Source: an uncultured Megasphaera sp. (GTDB taxonomy: Bacteria; Bacillota; Negativicutes; Veillonellales; Megasphaeraceae). From it: 39,893 nt of DNA. Under the pieces are notes generated by a model. It did not search any database. It was given only the letters and a program-made list of their open reading frames with translations, and had not been told where the DNA came from. This document shows, in pieces, positions 8,655-16,352 of the stretch (the stretch's first letter is position 1; every line of letters starts with the position of its first letter). The DNA lies in NCBI GenBank assembly GCA_900554215.1, contig USGG01000010.1:1-39893 (forward strand), written 5' to 3'. A program made the translations under genes and the position numbers.

Positions 8655-8683
8655 ATTATATAAGTCCGGCATGAATTCAGCAA
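8655..8683 (-). promoter_or_regulatory. Promoter of the opp operon
   Basis: On the minus strand there is TTGCTG (8683-8678), a 17-base spacer and a perfect TATAAT (8660-8655), about 80 bases before oppB. The divergent MFS gene probably has its own promoter around the TATAAT near 8720-8726, but its -35 is poor. Confidence 0.8.
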
Positions 8684-8804
8684 GACCAACCGACGGGTCT
8701 ATCATTTTCCAAAAAGTTGCAGTATAATGAACGTACTCAAATAGATTATTATAAGTATATAAAGAAATATATAGAATATACCATATAAAAGAGGCGAATC
8801 GATC

Positions 8805-10007
8805 ATGAATTGGAAAGTCTGTTTAGCCATATTAACCTGCAACGTCGTGTTCATGTCTTCCAGCTACACGATGCTTATTCCCTTTCTGCCCATGTATTTG
8901 ACGCGGGAGCTGGGCGTAGACGCGTCTTCGGTCAATATTTGGTCCGGCGTCGTCTTTTCGTCGACCTTCGCCGTCAGCGCGATTATGGCCCCGATCTGGG
9001 GACGCCTGGCCGATAAAAAAGGCAAACGGCTCATGGCGATCCGTTCCAGCCTGCTGCTGGCGATCAGCTATTTTCTCGGCGGCATCGTCACCTCGCCGCT
9101 GCAGCTGACGTTCATGCGCATGTTCCAGGGCTTCGCCGCAGGCCTGTGGCCTATGGAGCTGGCTATTATGACGACGTACGCGCCTCCTAAAAAACTGGGC
9201 ATCTGCCTGGGAGTCATGCAGGGCGCCCTGACGGCCGGTGGGGTTATCGGTCCCCTGTTCGGCGGGCTACTGGCGGAAATCTTCGGCATGCGCATGTCCT
9301 TTTTCCTCGCCGCAGGCGCTTTATTCTTAAACTTTCTCGTCCTCGTATTCTTCATCAAGGAACCGCCTGACACGGACGCTCCGGCAGAAACGGCGCAGGC
9401 CGCCGCGCCGGCAGACGAGGGAAGCCTGTGGCATCATCCCCTCATCCGCAACATGCTGATTTTCGCCGTCTTCGTGCAGATGGTCATCCTCATCATCCAG
9501 CCTGTCCTGACAACGTACGTAACGGAATTAGCCGGCCAGCTAGACAACCTGATCTTCATTTCCGGCCTCGTCTTCTCTCTGGGAGGCTTTGCCAGCGCCG
9601 TTTCTTCGCCCTTGTGGGGCCGATTCGGCCAGCACCACGGGTTCCACACGTCGCTGACCTACGCCCTGTTCGCCACGAGCCTCGTATTCTTCCTGCAAGC
9701 CGTTCCGGATGACCTCTATTACTTCGCCGCGACGCAGTTTGCCATCGGCCTGTTCTTCTCCGGCATTTATCCGTCTATCAACGCAATTTTAGCAGAAAAC
9801 ACGACGTCCCACATGAAAGGCCGCGTCTTCGGCCTCCTCTTTTCAGCCCAGCAGATCGGTTCTATGGCTGGTCCCCTTCTCGGCGGGGTCATTGCGACCT
9901 TCGTCGGCATCAAATTCGTCTTCGTCCTGGCCGGCGTCATCGTGCTCATCATGAGCGTCTTCGCCCGCCGTCAGCAAAAAATCGCCATGCGGCAATATCA
10001 TCCGTAA
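8805..10007 (+). CDS. MFS transporter, multidrug-efflux type (MdtG-like)
   Basis: A 400-residue major facilitator with about 12 membrane helices. Motif A of the 2-3 loop is GRLADKKGKRLMAI, and the middle loop (about residues 190-210) is charged and Ala-rich. The second half repeats the pattern with SPLWGRFGQHHGFH. The pattern of drug/proton antiporters in the DHA1 group fits, with an MdtG/Bmr-like N-terminus (YTMLIPFLPMYL). It would export small hydrophobic compounds using the proton gradient; the substrate is unknown. A weak ribosome site AGAGG lies about 10 bases before ATG 8805. The gene is monocistronic, divergent from opp and followed by a strong terminator. Confidence 0.87.
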   Translation: MNWKVCLAILTCNVVFMSSSYTMLIPFLPMYLTRELGVDASSVNIWSGVVFSSTFAVSAIMAPIWGRLADKKGKRLMAIRSSLLLAISYFLGGIVTSPLQLTFMRMFQGFAAGLWPMELAIMTTYAPPKKLGICLGVMQGALTAGGVIGPLFGGLLAEIFGMRMSFFLAAGALFLNFLVLVFFIKEPPDTDAPAETAQAAAPADEGSLWHHPLIRNMLIFAVFVQMVILIIQPVLTTYVTELAGQLDNLIFISGLVFSLGGFASAVSSPLWGRFGQHHGFHTSLTYALFATSLVFFLQAVPDDLYYFAATQFAIGLFFSGIYPSINAILAENTTSHMKGRVFGLLFSAQQIGSMAGPLLGGVIATFVGIKFVFVLAGVIVLIMSVFARRQQKIAMRQYHP

Positions 10008-10013
10008 CGCAAA

Positions 10014-10072
10014 GCATCCCGTAAGCATGTCCGGCAGCTGCAGCCGACATGCCTGCGGGATGTTATTTTTTT
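10014..10072 (+). terminator. Terminator after the MFS gene
   Basis: A long stem pairs CATCCCG (10015-10021) and GCATGTC with GACATGC and CGGGATG (to 10062), then TTATTTTTTT. It ends the plus-strand MFS transcript. The convergent barrel gene's stop codon lies inside the T-rich tail. Confidence 0.85.
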
Positions 10073-11223
10073 CCGTCTTTATTTGCGTCCTTATCGTGTT
10101 TCAAGGAACGTTCGTCCTCTTTGAGCCGTTTGAACTCTTCCCGGTCTTCCTTTTTCGCGCCGCCCCAACGCAGGACCAGGCCGCCGGTTACACTCCACGT
10201 CTGCCTCATATCGGAGCCGAAGCGCCGCGTCAGCTCGCCCCAAATCGAATTTCCCTGCCCCATGGCGAAGGACGTACCGACTGTCATGTTATACCAGGAG
10301 GACGGTCCCGTCCCCAGCGACACAGAAGCCGAATCGCCGCTCTGCACATCCTTGCCTTCTCCATACAGGGGGCCGGTAAAATCACGCTGCACTTCAAACC
10401 GGCCGTAGGCCAGCCCCTGATTGCCGCGGATACGATAGGTCTTTCCAGCCATGAGGCCGGCCTTTCCCGTAAGCAGCGTCTGATTCTTCGGCGTATACAC
10501 CGCCGTCGACCCTACAGACGGCAGATTCATATAGCCAAAGGACACGCCGACCTGGGGCTCCCAAAAGAAGCTGTCCGCTGCAAACTTCGTCTGGTACCAA
10601 CGCAGTCCCAGCGCCGGCATCCACGTTCGGTACGCTTCCGACCGGCTCTGACCGGCCTCGTCCGTATAGGACAACTGATTCCGCAGGCTCGTCACCCGAA
10701 ACACGCCTTCTATGCGGTGGGAATCCGCGCCCTCCCACGACGTATACCAGGCCGCGCCGTATTTCTTCATGGCCGACGACGCGCCGCCGTACGATATGCC
10801 GCCGGAGTCGTAACTGCTCAAATACGCGTTCGAAGACCCTGACAAGTAAAACAGCCCTTGCCGCATCGTGCCGCCGCGCCAATTCCACACGCGCCCCGCT
10901 TCGTAGCCCAGCTGCATGGAGCTGTAATCCTGGGACAGCGATGCGCTGCCATAGCGGGGAAATACGTCGCTGCGGTAGAAAAACTTTACCGACCAGTCCG
11001 AGGCATCTGTCGGCAGCTGCATGCCCTTAAATGCCGCAAACCGGCTGTCGTCAATGCGCCGCCATATCAAGTCGTCCTCTATGCGGTAAGCGTTGACGGC
11101 CCCAATCTGCCCGGCCGCAATGGAATAGGCAGTCTGCCGCCAGTCGCTCTGCGAAAAACCTTCTTCCGCAAACGCAAAAAACAGAACGACTATGCTCATT
11201 GCTATTCGCATAATACGAACCAC
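10063..11223 (-). CDS. Outer-membrane beta-barrel protein (autotransporter-barrel-like, no passenger)
   Basis: A 386-residue protein that begins with a signal peptide (MRIAMSIVVLFFAFAEEGFSQ). The rest alternates short amphipathic strands rich in Tyr, Trp, Gly and Ser, such as SDWSVKFFYRSDVF, SMQLGYEAGRVWNW, GLRWYQTKF, VGVSFGYMNL, TLLTGKAGLMAG and GGLVLRW. This is the pattern of a 12-strand autotransporter-type outer-membrane barrel. There is no long passenger before it. After the last strand (GLVLRWGG) comes a tail of about 30 residues rich in Lys, Glu, Asp and Arg, which is unusual because such barrels normally end on an aromatic residue. GTG 11223 has GGGAGG 9 bases upstream; ATG 11211, with AAGGTGG upstream, is an alternative. 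Outer-membrane location fits a diderm Negativicute. Function is not known. Confidence 0.72.
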   Translation of the reverse strand: MVRIMRIAMSIVVLFFAFAEEGFSQSDWRQTAYSIAAGQIGAVNAYRIEDDLIWRRIDDSRFAAFKGMQLPTDASDWSVKFFYRSDVFPRYGSASLSQDYSSMQLGYEAGRVWNWRGGTMRQGLFYLSGSSNAYLSSYDSGGISYGGASSAMKKYGAAWYTSWEGADSHRIEGVFRVTSLRNQLSYTDEAGQSRSEAYRTWMPALGLRWYQTKFAADSFFWEPQVGVSFGYMNLPSVGSTAVYTPKNQTLLTGKAGLMAGKTYRIRGNQGLAYGRFEVQRDFTGPLYGEGKDVQSGDSASVSLGTGPSSWYNMTVGTSFAMGQGNSIWGELTRRFGSDMRQTWSVTGGLVLRWGGAKKEDREEFKRLKEDERSLKHDKDANKDGKK

Positions 11224-11336
11224 CTTCGTTTACCTCCCTAAAAAGATTCTTCATCCATTCTCTTAATTATTACCATTATATATCAAATATCACCATAGTT
11301 AAAAGAATAAAAATATTTCGCTAAATGTATATCGTT

Positions 11337-11365
11337 TTACAATGTCTATTTCTTATTTATATTAT
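11337..11365 (+). promoter_or_regulatory. Promoter of lipA
   Basis: TTACAA (11337-11342), a 17-base spacer and TATTAT (11360-11365) lie about 40 bases before the lipA start in a very AT-rich stretch (11240-11402). No other gene is visible in that stretch. Confidence 0.55.
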
Positions 11366-11402
11366 ACTTTTAATATATAATACAAAGCGGGAGGATAGTC
11401 AT

Positions 11403-12278
11403 ATGAAAAAAAGCCCCTTGCAGAAACCCGCCTGGCTAAAGCAGCGGATACGTAATGATGAAACATATAAAGATGTTCATCGTCTGGTAAAAGGATTACA
11501 ACTGCATACGGTTTGCGAAAGTGCCGACTGTCCAAATATAGGTGAGTGCTTTGGCAATAAAACAGCTACGTTCTTAATCTTAGGCGGTACTTGCACGCGA
11601 GCCTGTAAATACTGCGCAGTTCCTAAAGGTCGTCCCGATGTATTAGATCCGCAAGAAGGGAAACATGTGGCAGAAGCTGCAGTCCACTTAGGATTGCGCC
11701 ATGTTGTAATTACATCGGTCACGAGAGATGACTTGCCTCATGGCGGAGCTGAACAATTTGCCGACGTCGTCCATTGTCTAAAACAGGCTTGTCCTGAAAC
11801 GACAACCGAAGTCTTGACGCCTGATTTCAAAGGGGACCTCGACGCGCTGAAAATTGTCATGAACTCTCATCCTACAGTATTCAATCATAATATTGAAACC
11901 GTTCGGCGCTTTTTTCCAAAAATCCGTCCGATCGCTGATTACGATCAGTCACTGAAAATTTTACGCGCAGCTGCTGATTATACGCCTCACAGTATCATAA
12001 AAAGCGGAATCATGGTCGGCTTTGGCGAAACGGCAGAAGACTTGCTGGAAACGCTACATGATTTATATAATGCCGGAGTAACTGTAGTAACCATAGGCCA
12101 ATATCTCCAGCCGTCTGTGCATCACGTGCCCGTTGCCGAGTATGTTACGCCAGAGACGTTTGAAAAATATAGACAAACAGCGCTAGAAATTGGATTTTCT
12201 CACGTCGTCAGCGGCCCTCTTGTCCGCAGTTCCTATCATGCTGGATTAGCAGTAAATCACATTATATCTCCAGCGTAG
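11403..12278 (+). CDS. lipA: Lipoyl synthase
   Basis: A 291-residue radical-SAM enzyme that inserts two sulfur atoms into octanoyl groups bound to lipoyl domains. Both iron-sulfur motifs are intact: CESADCPNIGEC for the auxiliary cluster, and CTRACKYC for the radical-SAM cluster. VTSVTRDDLPHGGA, FNHNIETV, KSGIMVGFGE and the C-terminal RSSYHA serine/arginine motif are all as in LipA. Length is normal. ATG 11403 follows GGGAGG by 8 bases; the open frame upstream is AT-rich leader. It faces lplA across an inverted repeat. The dehydrogenase E2 and E3 encoded nearby each carry a lipoyl domain, so this gene very probably serves that complex. Confidence 0.96.
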   Translation: MKKSPLQKPAWLKQRIRNDETYKDVHRLVKGLQLHTVCESADCPNIGECFGNKTATFLILGGTCTRACKYCAVPKGRPDVLDPQEGKHVAEAAVHLGLRHVVITSVTRDDLPHGGAEQFADVVHCLKQACPETTTEVLTPDFKGDLDALKIVMNSHPTVFNHNIETVRRFFPKIRPIADYDQSLKILRAAADYTPHSIIKSGIMVGFGETAEDLLETLHDLYNAGVTVVTIGQYLQPSVHHVPVAEYVTPETFEKYRQTALEIGFSHVVSGPLVRSSYHAGLAVNHIISPA

Positions 12279-12335
12279 TGCATATTTCTTTATTTGTTTT
12301 CCAAACACCCTTTACCATTATATCACCAACCAACA

Positions 12336-12382
12336 TGAATCAATCCCGGACTTACCATAACGGTAAATCCGGGATTGATTCA
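12336..12382. repeat. Long inverted repeat between lipA and lplA
   Basis: TGAATCAATCCCGGA and TTACC pair with GGTAA and TCCGGGATTGATTCA around an ATAAC loop, with one mismatched base. It lies between convergent genes and can act as a terminator in both directions, although no long T run follows on either strand. Confidence 0.6.
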
Positions 12383-12400
12383 TTATATGCAGATCAAGTT

Positions 12401-13387
12401 TTACTCGTATACAATAAGCTGATAAACATCGTCAGCAGTAATACCGTTCATGTATTTTTCCACAGAAAGAGAACGCAAGACAGGCAGTAATGTTTCATTC
12501 ACAGCAGTTCCCTGTATCTGTTTCTCCAACTCGCCCATATCTTCATTGCCAAAAAAATCTCCGTAAAAGTGTATCTCCTGAATATATCCCTTAGCAACTT
12601 GCATATAAACAGTTACGAGTCCGGAAGGGAACTTCTTTTCTCGCTTCATATTATATGCCGGCGAAATACCGTAATTCCATTCCCAGGTCGCATATTTTTT
12701 ATCGCGCAGTTCTTGAATCGCCGCCTTATCTGCATCCGTCAATTCGTATGGTTCTATGTTATTCTTTAGAAATACTGCTTCTCGCAACAACGTTTTAAAC
12801 TGACTCATTGCCAACGGCGTATCCAAATGCTTATTAATGTAAGTAACCCGGCTTTGCACCGACTTAATGCCTCGAGATTCATATTTTGCTTTTTTTACTT
12901 GTAATGCCTGCGATAAGTAATCCACGTTGGCATCCAGCATCATACATCCATGTGCTAAGACTCTTCCGTGTTTAGCATACTGCGCGTTACCGGCAAACTT
13001 CATGCCGCCAATCGTCAAATCGTTCCGTCCGGAAAATTGAGCAGGAATTCCCAGTTGATGCAAAACGCTCAATACGGGCTCAACAAACACATGAAAGCTA
13101 AAGGTGTCAGCTCTTTGCTGATGGACAATAAAAGTAAAGTTAAGATTTCCTTTGTCATGATACACAGTTCCGCCGCCGGTAAGTCTGCGCACGACAGCAA
13201 TATGATTCTCATCCACAAAGGCTTGATTTATTTCTTCAACGGTATTTTGGTGCTTGCCAATAAGCAGCGCATTGTCATTTTGCCACAGCATAAAATATTC
13301 TTCCTGCGGGTCAAGACAGGTAAATACATATTCTTCAGTCGCTAAATTGGTATAAGCGTCTGTCGTGGTTAATTCTATATATTTCAC
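12401..13387 (-). CDS. lplA: Lipoate-protein ligase A
   Basis: A 328-residue two-domain ligase that activates free lipoate (or octanoate) with ATP and attaches it to lipoyl-domain lysines. The lipoate-binding loop RRLTGGGTVYHD is present. GRNDLTIGGMKFAGNAQ carries the conserved lysine of true ligases, and HGCMML follows. The C-terminal accessory domain (about residues 245-328) is present, which separates it from LipM/LipL octanoyl transferases. GTG 13387 is preferred because GGATGTGAT lies just upstream and the protein then begins VKYIELTTTD, as typical family members do. A TTG at 13402 is also possible but lacks a ribosome site. Together with LipA it can make lipoyl groups from octanoate without LipB. 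Confidence 0.92.
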   Translation of the reverse strand: MKYIELTTTDAYTNLATEEYVFTCLDPQEEYFMLWQNDNALLIGKHQNTVEEINQAFVDENHIAVVRRLTGGGTVYHDKGNLNFTFIVHQQRADTFSFHVFVEPVLSVLHQLGIPAQFSGRNDLTIGGMKFAGNAQYAKHGRVLAHGCMMLDANVDYLSQALQVKKAKYESRGIKSVQSRVTYINKHLDTPLAMSQFKTLLREAVFLKNNIEPYELTDADKAAIQELRDKKYATWEWNYGISPAYNMKREKKFPSGLVTVYMQVAKGYIQEIHFYGDFFGNEDMGELEKQIQGTAVNETLLPVLRSLSVEKYMNGITADDVYQLIVYE

Positions 13388-13425
13388 GTTTATCACATCC
13401 AATCACGGTGCATCAAACAAAATGA

Positions 13426-14466
13426 TTACGGTATCGTCAACACGCATTTGCAGCATTGTCCTGTTTTCATTAACTCGATACCACGTTCGTATTCCGCCAT
13501 AGGAAGCACATGAGTAATGATGGGGGCAAGAGACAGTCCGGCCTTTAATAATCCTTTGCCAGTTTCCCAATCGATATACATGCGCCGCCCGGCAATTCCC
13601 TGCAGCGTAAGACCGCTATATACAAACGAGTCCAGCCGTATGTCCAAATTGCGTTCCGACAACCCTAATATTACAATTTTCCCCGCCGGGCGAATATATG
13701 TTAACGCCTGTCCAATTGCCTGCACATTTCCAGAAAAATCAATAACGATGTCTACAGGTTTCCCTCCGTTTACGGTGCGGACCGCTTCAGCTAAATCTTG
13801 GCCGATAGGATTTATCATCGCATCTGCGCCCATTTCTCCGCCTTTTTGCAAACGCATCTCGTTCGGTTCAAGCGCAATGACATTTGCAGCGCCGCAGGCC
13901 TTTGCTATTCCGACGGCCATCGCCCCAATGGGTCCGCAGCCAATAATTGCGACGGAACGGCCGCTGACGGAAAATGTCGTAACGGCATGAACTGCCGCAA
14001 TATACGGCTCCATAAGACTGAGTATTTCCCATGATACAGACTTATCAAATACGACGGCGTTTTCCGCAGGAATGACGATGTATTCAGCTAACGCGCCGTG
14101 ACGAGACAAACCGATAGTCTTCGTATGGCTGCATACGTGAAAATCATTGTTCCGGCAAGGTTCGCACATATGACAAACAAGATGCGTTTCTGCTGATACA
14201 TGATCTCCAATCTCAATGCCTTCAACCAGTTTTCCTCTTTCTACTACTTCTCCAGAAAATTCATGCCCAATAATGCATGGAGGTTTCATCCTATCGCTTG
14301 CAAAGGGGGCCCATTCCGAAATATGGACATCGGTCCCGCAAATAGCGACTGCATGTACCTTGATAAGAACATCATTCGGTCCCGGCCGGGGAATAGGCCG
14401 TTCTACGAGAGATAAACAGCCTTTTTTAGGCGCTGCTTTAATGACGCATTTCATTGTCTTTTTCAT
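13426..14466 (-). CDS. Zinc-dependent medium-chain alcohol dehydrogenase (threonine/butanediol/polyol dehydrogenase type)
   Basis: A 346-residue medium-chain dehydrogenase. The catalytic zinc ligands are in AICGTDVHI and GHEFSGEVV. The structural zinc site is CHMCEPCRNNDFHVC with four cysteines. The Rossmann motif is GCGPIGAMAVG, and the acid after the second strand (ALEPNE) suggests NAD. The overall pattern, including AICGTDVHI, IPAENA and the late PIITH, is closest to L-threonine 3-dehydrogenase and related polyol or 2,3-butanediol dehydrogenases. It follows E3 in the dehydrogenase operon, so it may produce the keto substrate for the complex. Butanediol to acetoin is the classical possibility and a sugar acid is another. 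AGAAGGTG precedes ATG 14466. Confidence 0.85.
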   Translation of the reverse strand: MKKTMKCVIKAAPKKGCLSLVERPIPRPGPNDVLIKVHAVAICGTDVHISEWAPFASDRMKPPCIIGHEFSGEVVERGKLVEGIEIGDHVSAETHLVCHMCEPCRNNDFHVCSHTKTIGLSRHGALAEYIVIPAENAVVFDKSVSWEILSLMEPYIAAVHAVTTFSVSGRSVAIIGCGPIGAMAVGIAKACGAANVIALEPNEMRLQKGGEMGADAMINPIGQDLAEAVRTVNGGKPVDIVIDFSGNVQAIGQALTYIRPAGKIVILGLSERNLDIRLDSFVYSGLTLQGIAGRRMYIDWETGKGLLKAGLSLAPIITHVLPMAEYERGIELMKTGQCCKCVLTIP

Positions 14467-14491
14467 ATAAACACCTTCTTTTTATAAAGAT

Positions 14492-14559
14492 TGGGGATTA
14501 GCATACGCCAATCCCCATCTTCGGCAACGGTAACCAGACGCAATTCGGAGGCCGTTGCC
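14492..14559 (-). terminator. Two intercistronic hairpins between E3 and the alcohol dehydrogenase
   Basis: On the minus strand GGCAACGG pairs with CCGTTGCC (14559-14523), then TGGGGATT pairs with AATCCCCA (14517-14492), followed by a mixed T/A stretch. They may weaken read-through or stabilise the upstream message. The T run is poor, so full termination is doubtful. Confidence 0.4.
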
Positions 14560-14574
14560 AAACTATTTTATCCC

Positions 14575-16287
14575 TTATTTCTTTTTAGGAGGCCAATGAA
14601 TCGCATTTCCAAATACAGCTTCAGCCGCCTCGCCAATAGCCTCGCCTACGGTAGGATGGGCCCATACGGTAGATGTCAGTTCGTCGACAGTTGTTTCCAA
14701 ACGAATGGCCAATGCACATGCAGCGATCAAATCCGTTACTCTTGGTCCATACATATGAACACCTAACACTTGTCCGTATTTACTATCGGCTAAAATTTTG
14801 ATCAGCCCGACCCCGCCGTTTTCAATCAGGGTCTTGCCATTGCCTGACAAAGAGAATCGTCCGCATTGGTAGGCAATGCCTTTTGCTTGTAACTCTTCTT
14901 CTTTGAGGCCTACACTGGCAACTTCCGGTTCTAAATAAATACAAGACGGTACCGTTTCATCATGATAGGTGCCTTTACCGGTCATAATATACTCGACAGC
15001 CGCAACACCCTGCGCCGATGCAGCATGCGCCAGCATCATTTTGCCATTGCAGTCGCCAATAGCAAAGATATTAGGAATACTCGTTTGGAAGTGTTCATTA
15101 GTCGTCACTTTGCCGCGTTCCATAGCTACGCCGACTTCTTCTAAGCCGATGCCACTCGTCATAGCCCGCCGGCCTACGGCCATGATAACCTTTTCTCCGA
15201 CAACTTCCTGCTTTGTTCCGTTGTAATCCATATGTACGGCTAATTCCGATCCGCTTTGAGAAATAGATTCTACTTTAGCACTCGTTAAAATCGTAATACC
15301 CTTTTTTTCTAAATCAGCCTGTACCATGGCGACGATTTCTTTATCAATGGGCGGCAATATATTCGGCAACGCTTCGACAACTGTACATTTCGTGCCGGCT
15401 GCCGCAAACATAGAGGCAAATTCGATACCGATAACACCGCCTCCGATAATAACGAGAGATTTTGGAATTTTATCTAACGCCAGCGCACCCGTACTATCAA
15501 TAACGCCGGGAAGATCAGCTCCTGGGAACCGCAGGTGGACGGGCTCGGAGCCTACCGCTAAAATAATATGATCGGCCGGTATCGTTTCAGCGCCTACTTG
15601 AACTGTATGAGCATCTTTTACGATGCCTACGCCGTTGTATTTCTTTACGCCGTTTGCCTTCAGCAATCCGTCTACGCCGCCGACAAGCCGATTCACAATG
15701 GACGCTTTAAACTGCTGGGCCTTGCGCCAGTCTAACGTCGCTTCATTGACCATAACGCCGACTTTAGACGCTTCATGTATAACAGCGTTATACAACGAGG
15801 TTGCGTGAATCAACGCTTTAGTCGGTATACAACCAACATTTAAGCAGGTTCCTCCGACATTTCCGCTTTCGACAATCGACACGTCTGCTCCCAGCTGGGC
15901 CGCTTTAATTGCCGTTACATAACCTCCGGGGCCTGCGCCAATAATGACAATGCGCTTTTTACCTTCAACTGCCGGCGGCGGCGCTGAAGCAGACTCGCTG
16001 ACCGGCGATAGGGGAACTTCTGCCGGAGCGACGTCCCCAACCTGTTCTCCCGGTTGTCCAATATACCCCATAATGCCTTTAACCGGTAAAACATCTCCTT
16101 CTTGCGCAACAATTTTCAAAAGCACTCCGTCTTCATGTGCTTCGACAACGTTGCTGATTTTATCGGTTTCTACTTCAACGATTTCATCGCCGACTTTTAC
16201 GCTATCTCCTTCATGCTTAAGCCATTGAGAAACAGTTCCTTCTGTCATTGTCAGCCCCAATTGAGGCATTGTAATTTCTGAAGCCAT
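14575..16287 (-). CDS. acoL: Dihydrolipoamide dehydrogenase (E3) with N-terminal lipoyl domain
   Basis: A 570-residue E3, longer than the usual 460-470 because an 80-residue lipoyl domain is fused in front. The lipoyl lysine is K43 in VETDKISN. A Ser/Ala/Pro linker (about 95-118) follows. The FAD motif is IIGAGPGGYVTA, the redox disulfide is GGTCLNVGCIPTK, the NAD motif is GGGVIGIEFA, and the C-terminal catalytic His and Glu are in WAHPTVGEAIGEA. It reoxidises dihydrolipoamide on E2 with NAD. The lipoyl domain is almost the same as that of the neighbouring E2. ATG 16287 follows AGGAGG by 9 bases. Such lipoyl-E3 fusions are known in Firmicute acetoin and pyruvate complexes. Confidence 0.92.
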   Translation of the reverse strand: MASEITMPQLGLTMTEGTVSQWLKHEGDSVKVGDEIVEVETDKISNVVEAHEDGVLLKIVAQEGDVLPVKGIMGYIGQPGEQVGDVAPAEVPLSPVSESASAPPPAVEGKKRIVIIGAGPGGYVTAIKAAQLGADVSIVESGNVGGTCLNVGCIPTKALIHATSLYNAVIHEASKVGVMVNEATLDWRKAQQFKASIVNRLVGGVDGLLKANGVKKYNGVGIVKDAHTVQVGAETIPADHIILAVGSEPVHLRFPGADLPGVIDSTGALALDKIPKSLVIIGGGVIGIEFASMFAAAGTKCTVVEALPNILPPIDKEIVAMVQADLEKKGITILTSAKVESISQSGSELAVHMDYNGTKQEVVGEKVIMAVGRRAMTSGIGLEEVGVAMERGKVTTNEHFQTSIPNIFAIGDCNGKMMLAHAASAQGVAAVEYIMTGKGTYHDETVPSCIYLEPEVASVGLKEEELQAKGIAYQCGRFSLSGNGKTLIENGGVGLIKILADSKYGQVLGVHMYGPRVTDLIAACALAIRLETTVDELTSTVWAHPTVGEAIGEAAEAVFGNAIHWPPKKK

Positions 16288-16310
16288 GGTAATAATCCTC
16301 CTTTGCGCTA

Positions 16311-16334
16311 CTGCCGGCTCCATGAAGCCGGCAG
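16311..16334 (-). other. Intercistronic hairpin before E3
   Basis: CTGCCGGCT pairs with AGCCGGCAG around a 6-base loop, just upstream of the ribosome site of the E3 gene. There is no T run, so it is not a terminator. The same CTGCCGGC core recurs before E2. Confidence 0.7.
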
Positions 16335-16352
16335 ATAGTTAAACAGGTTATA

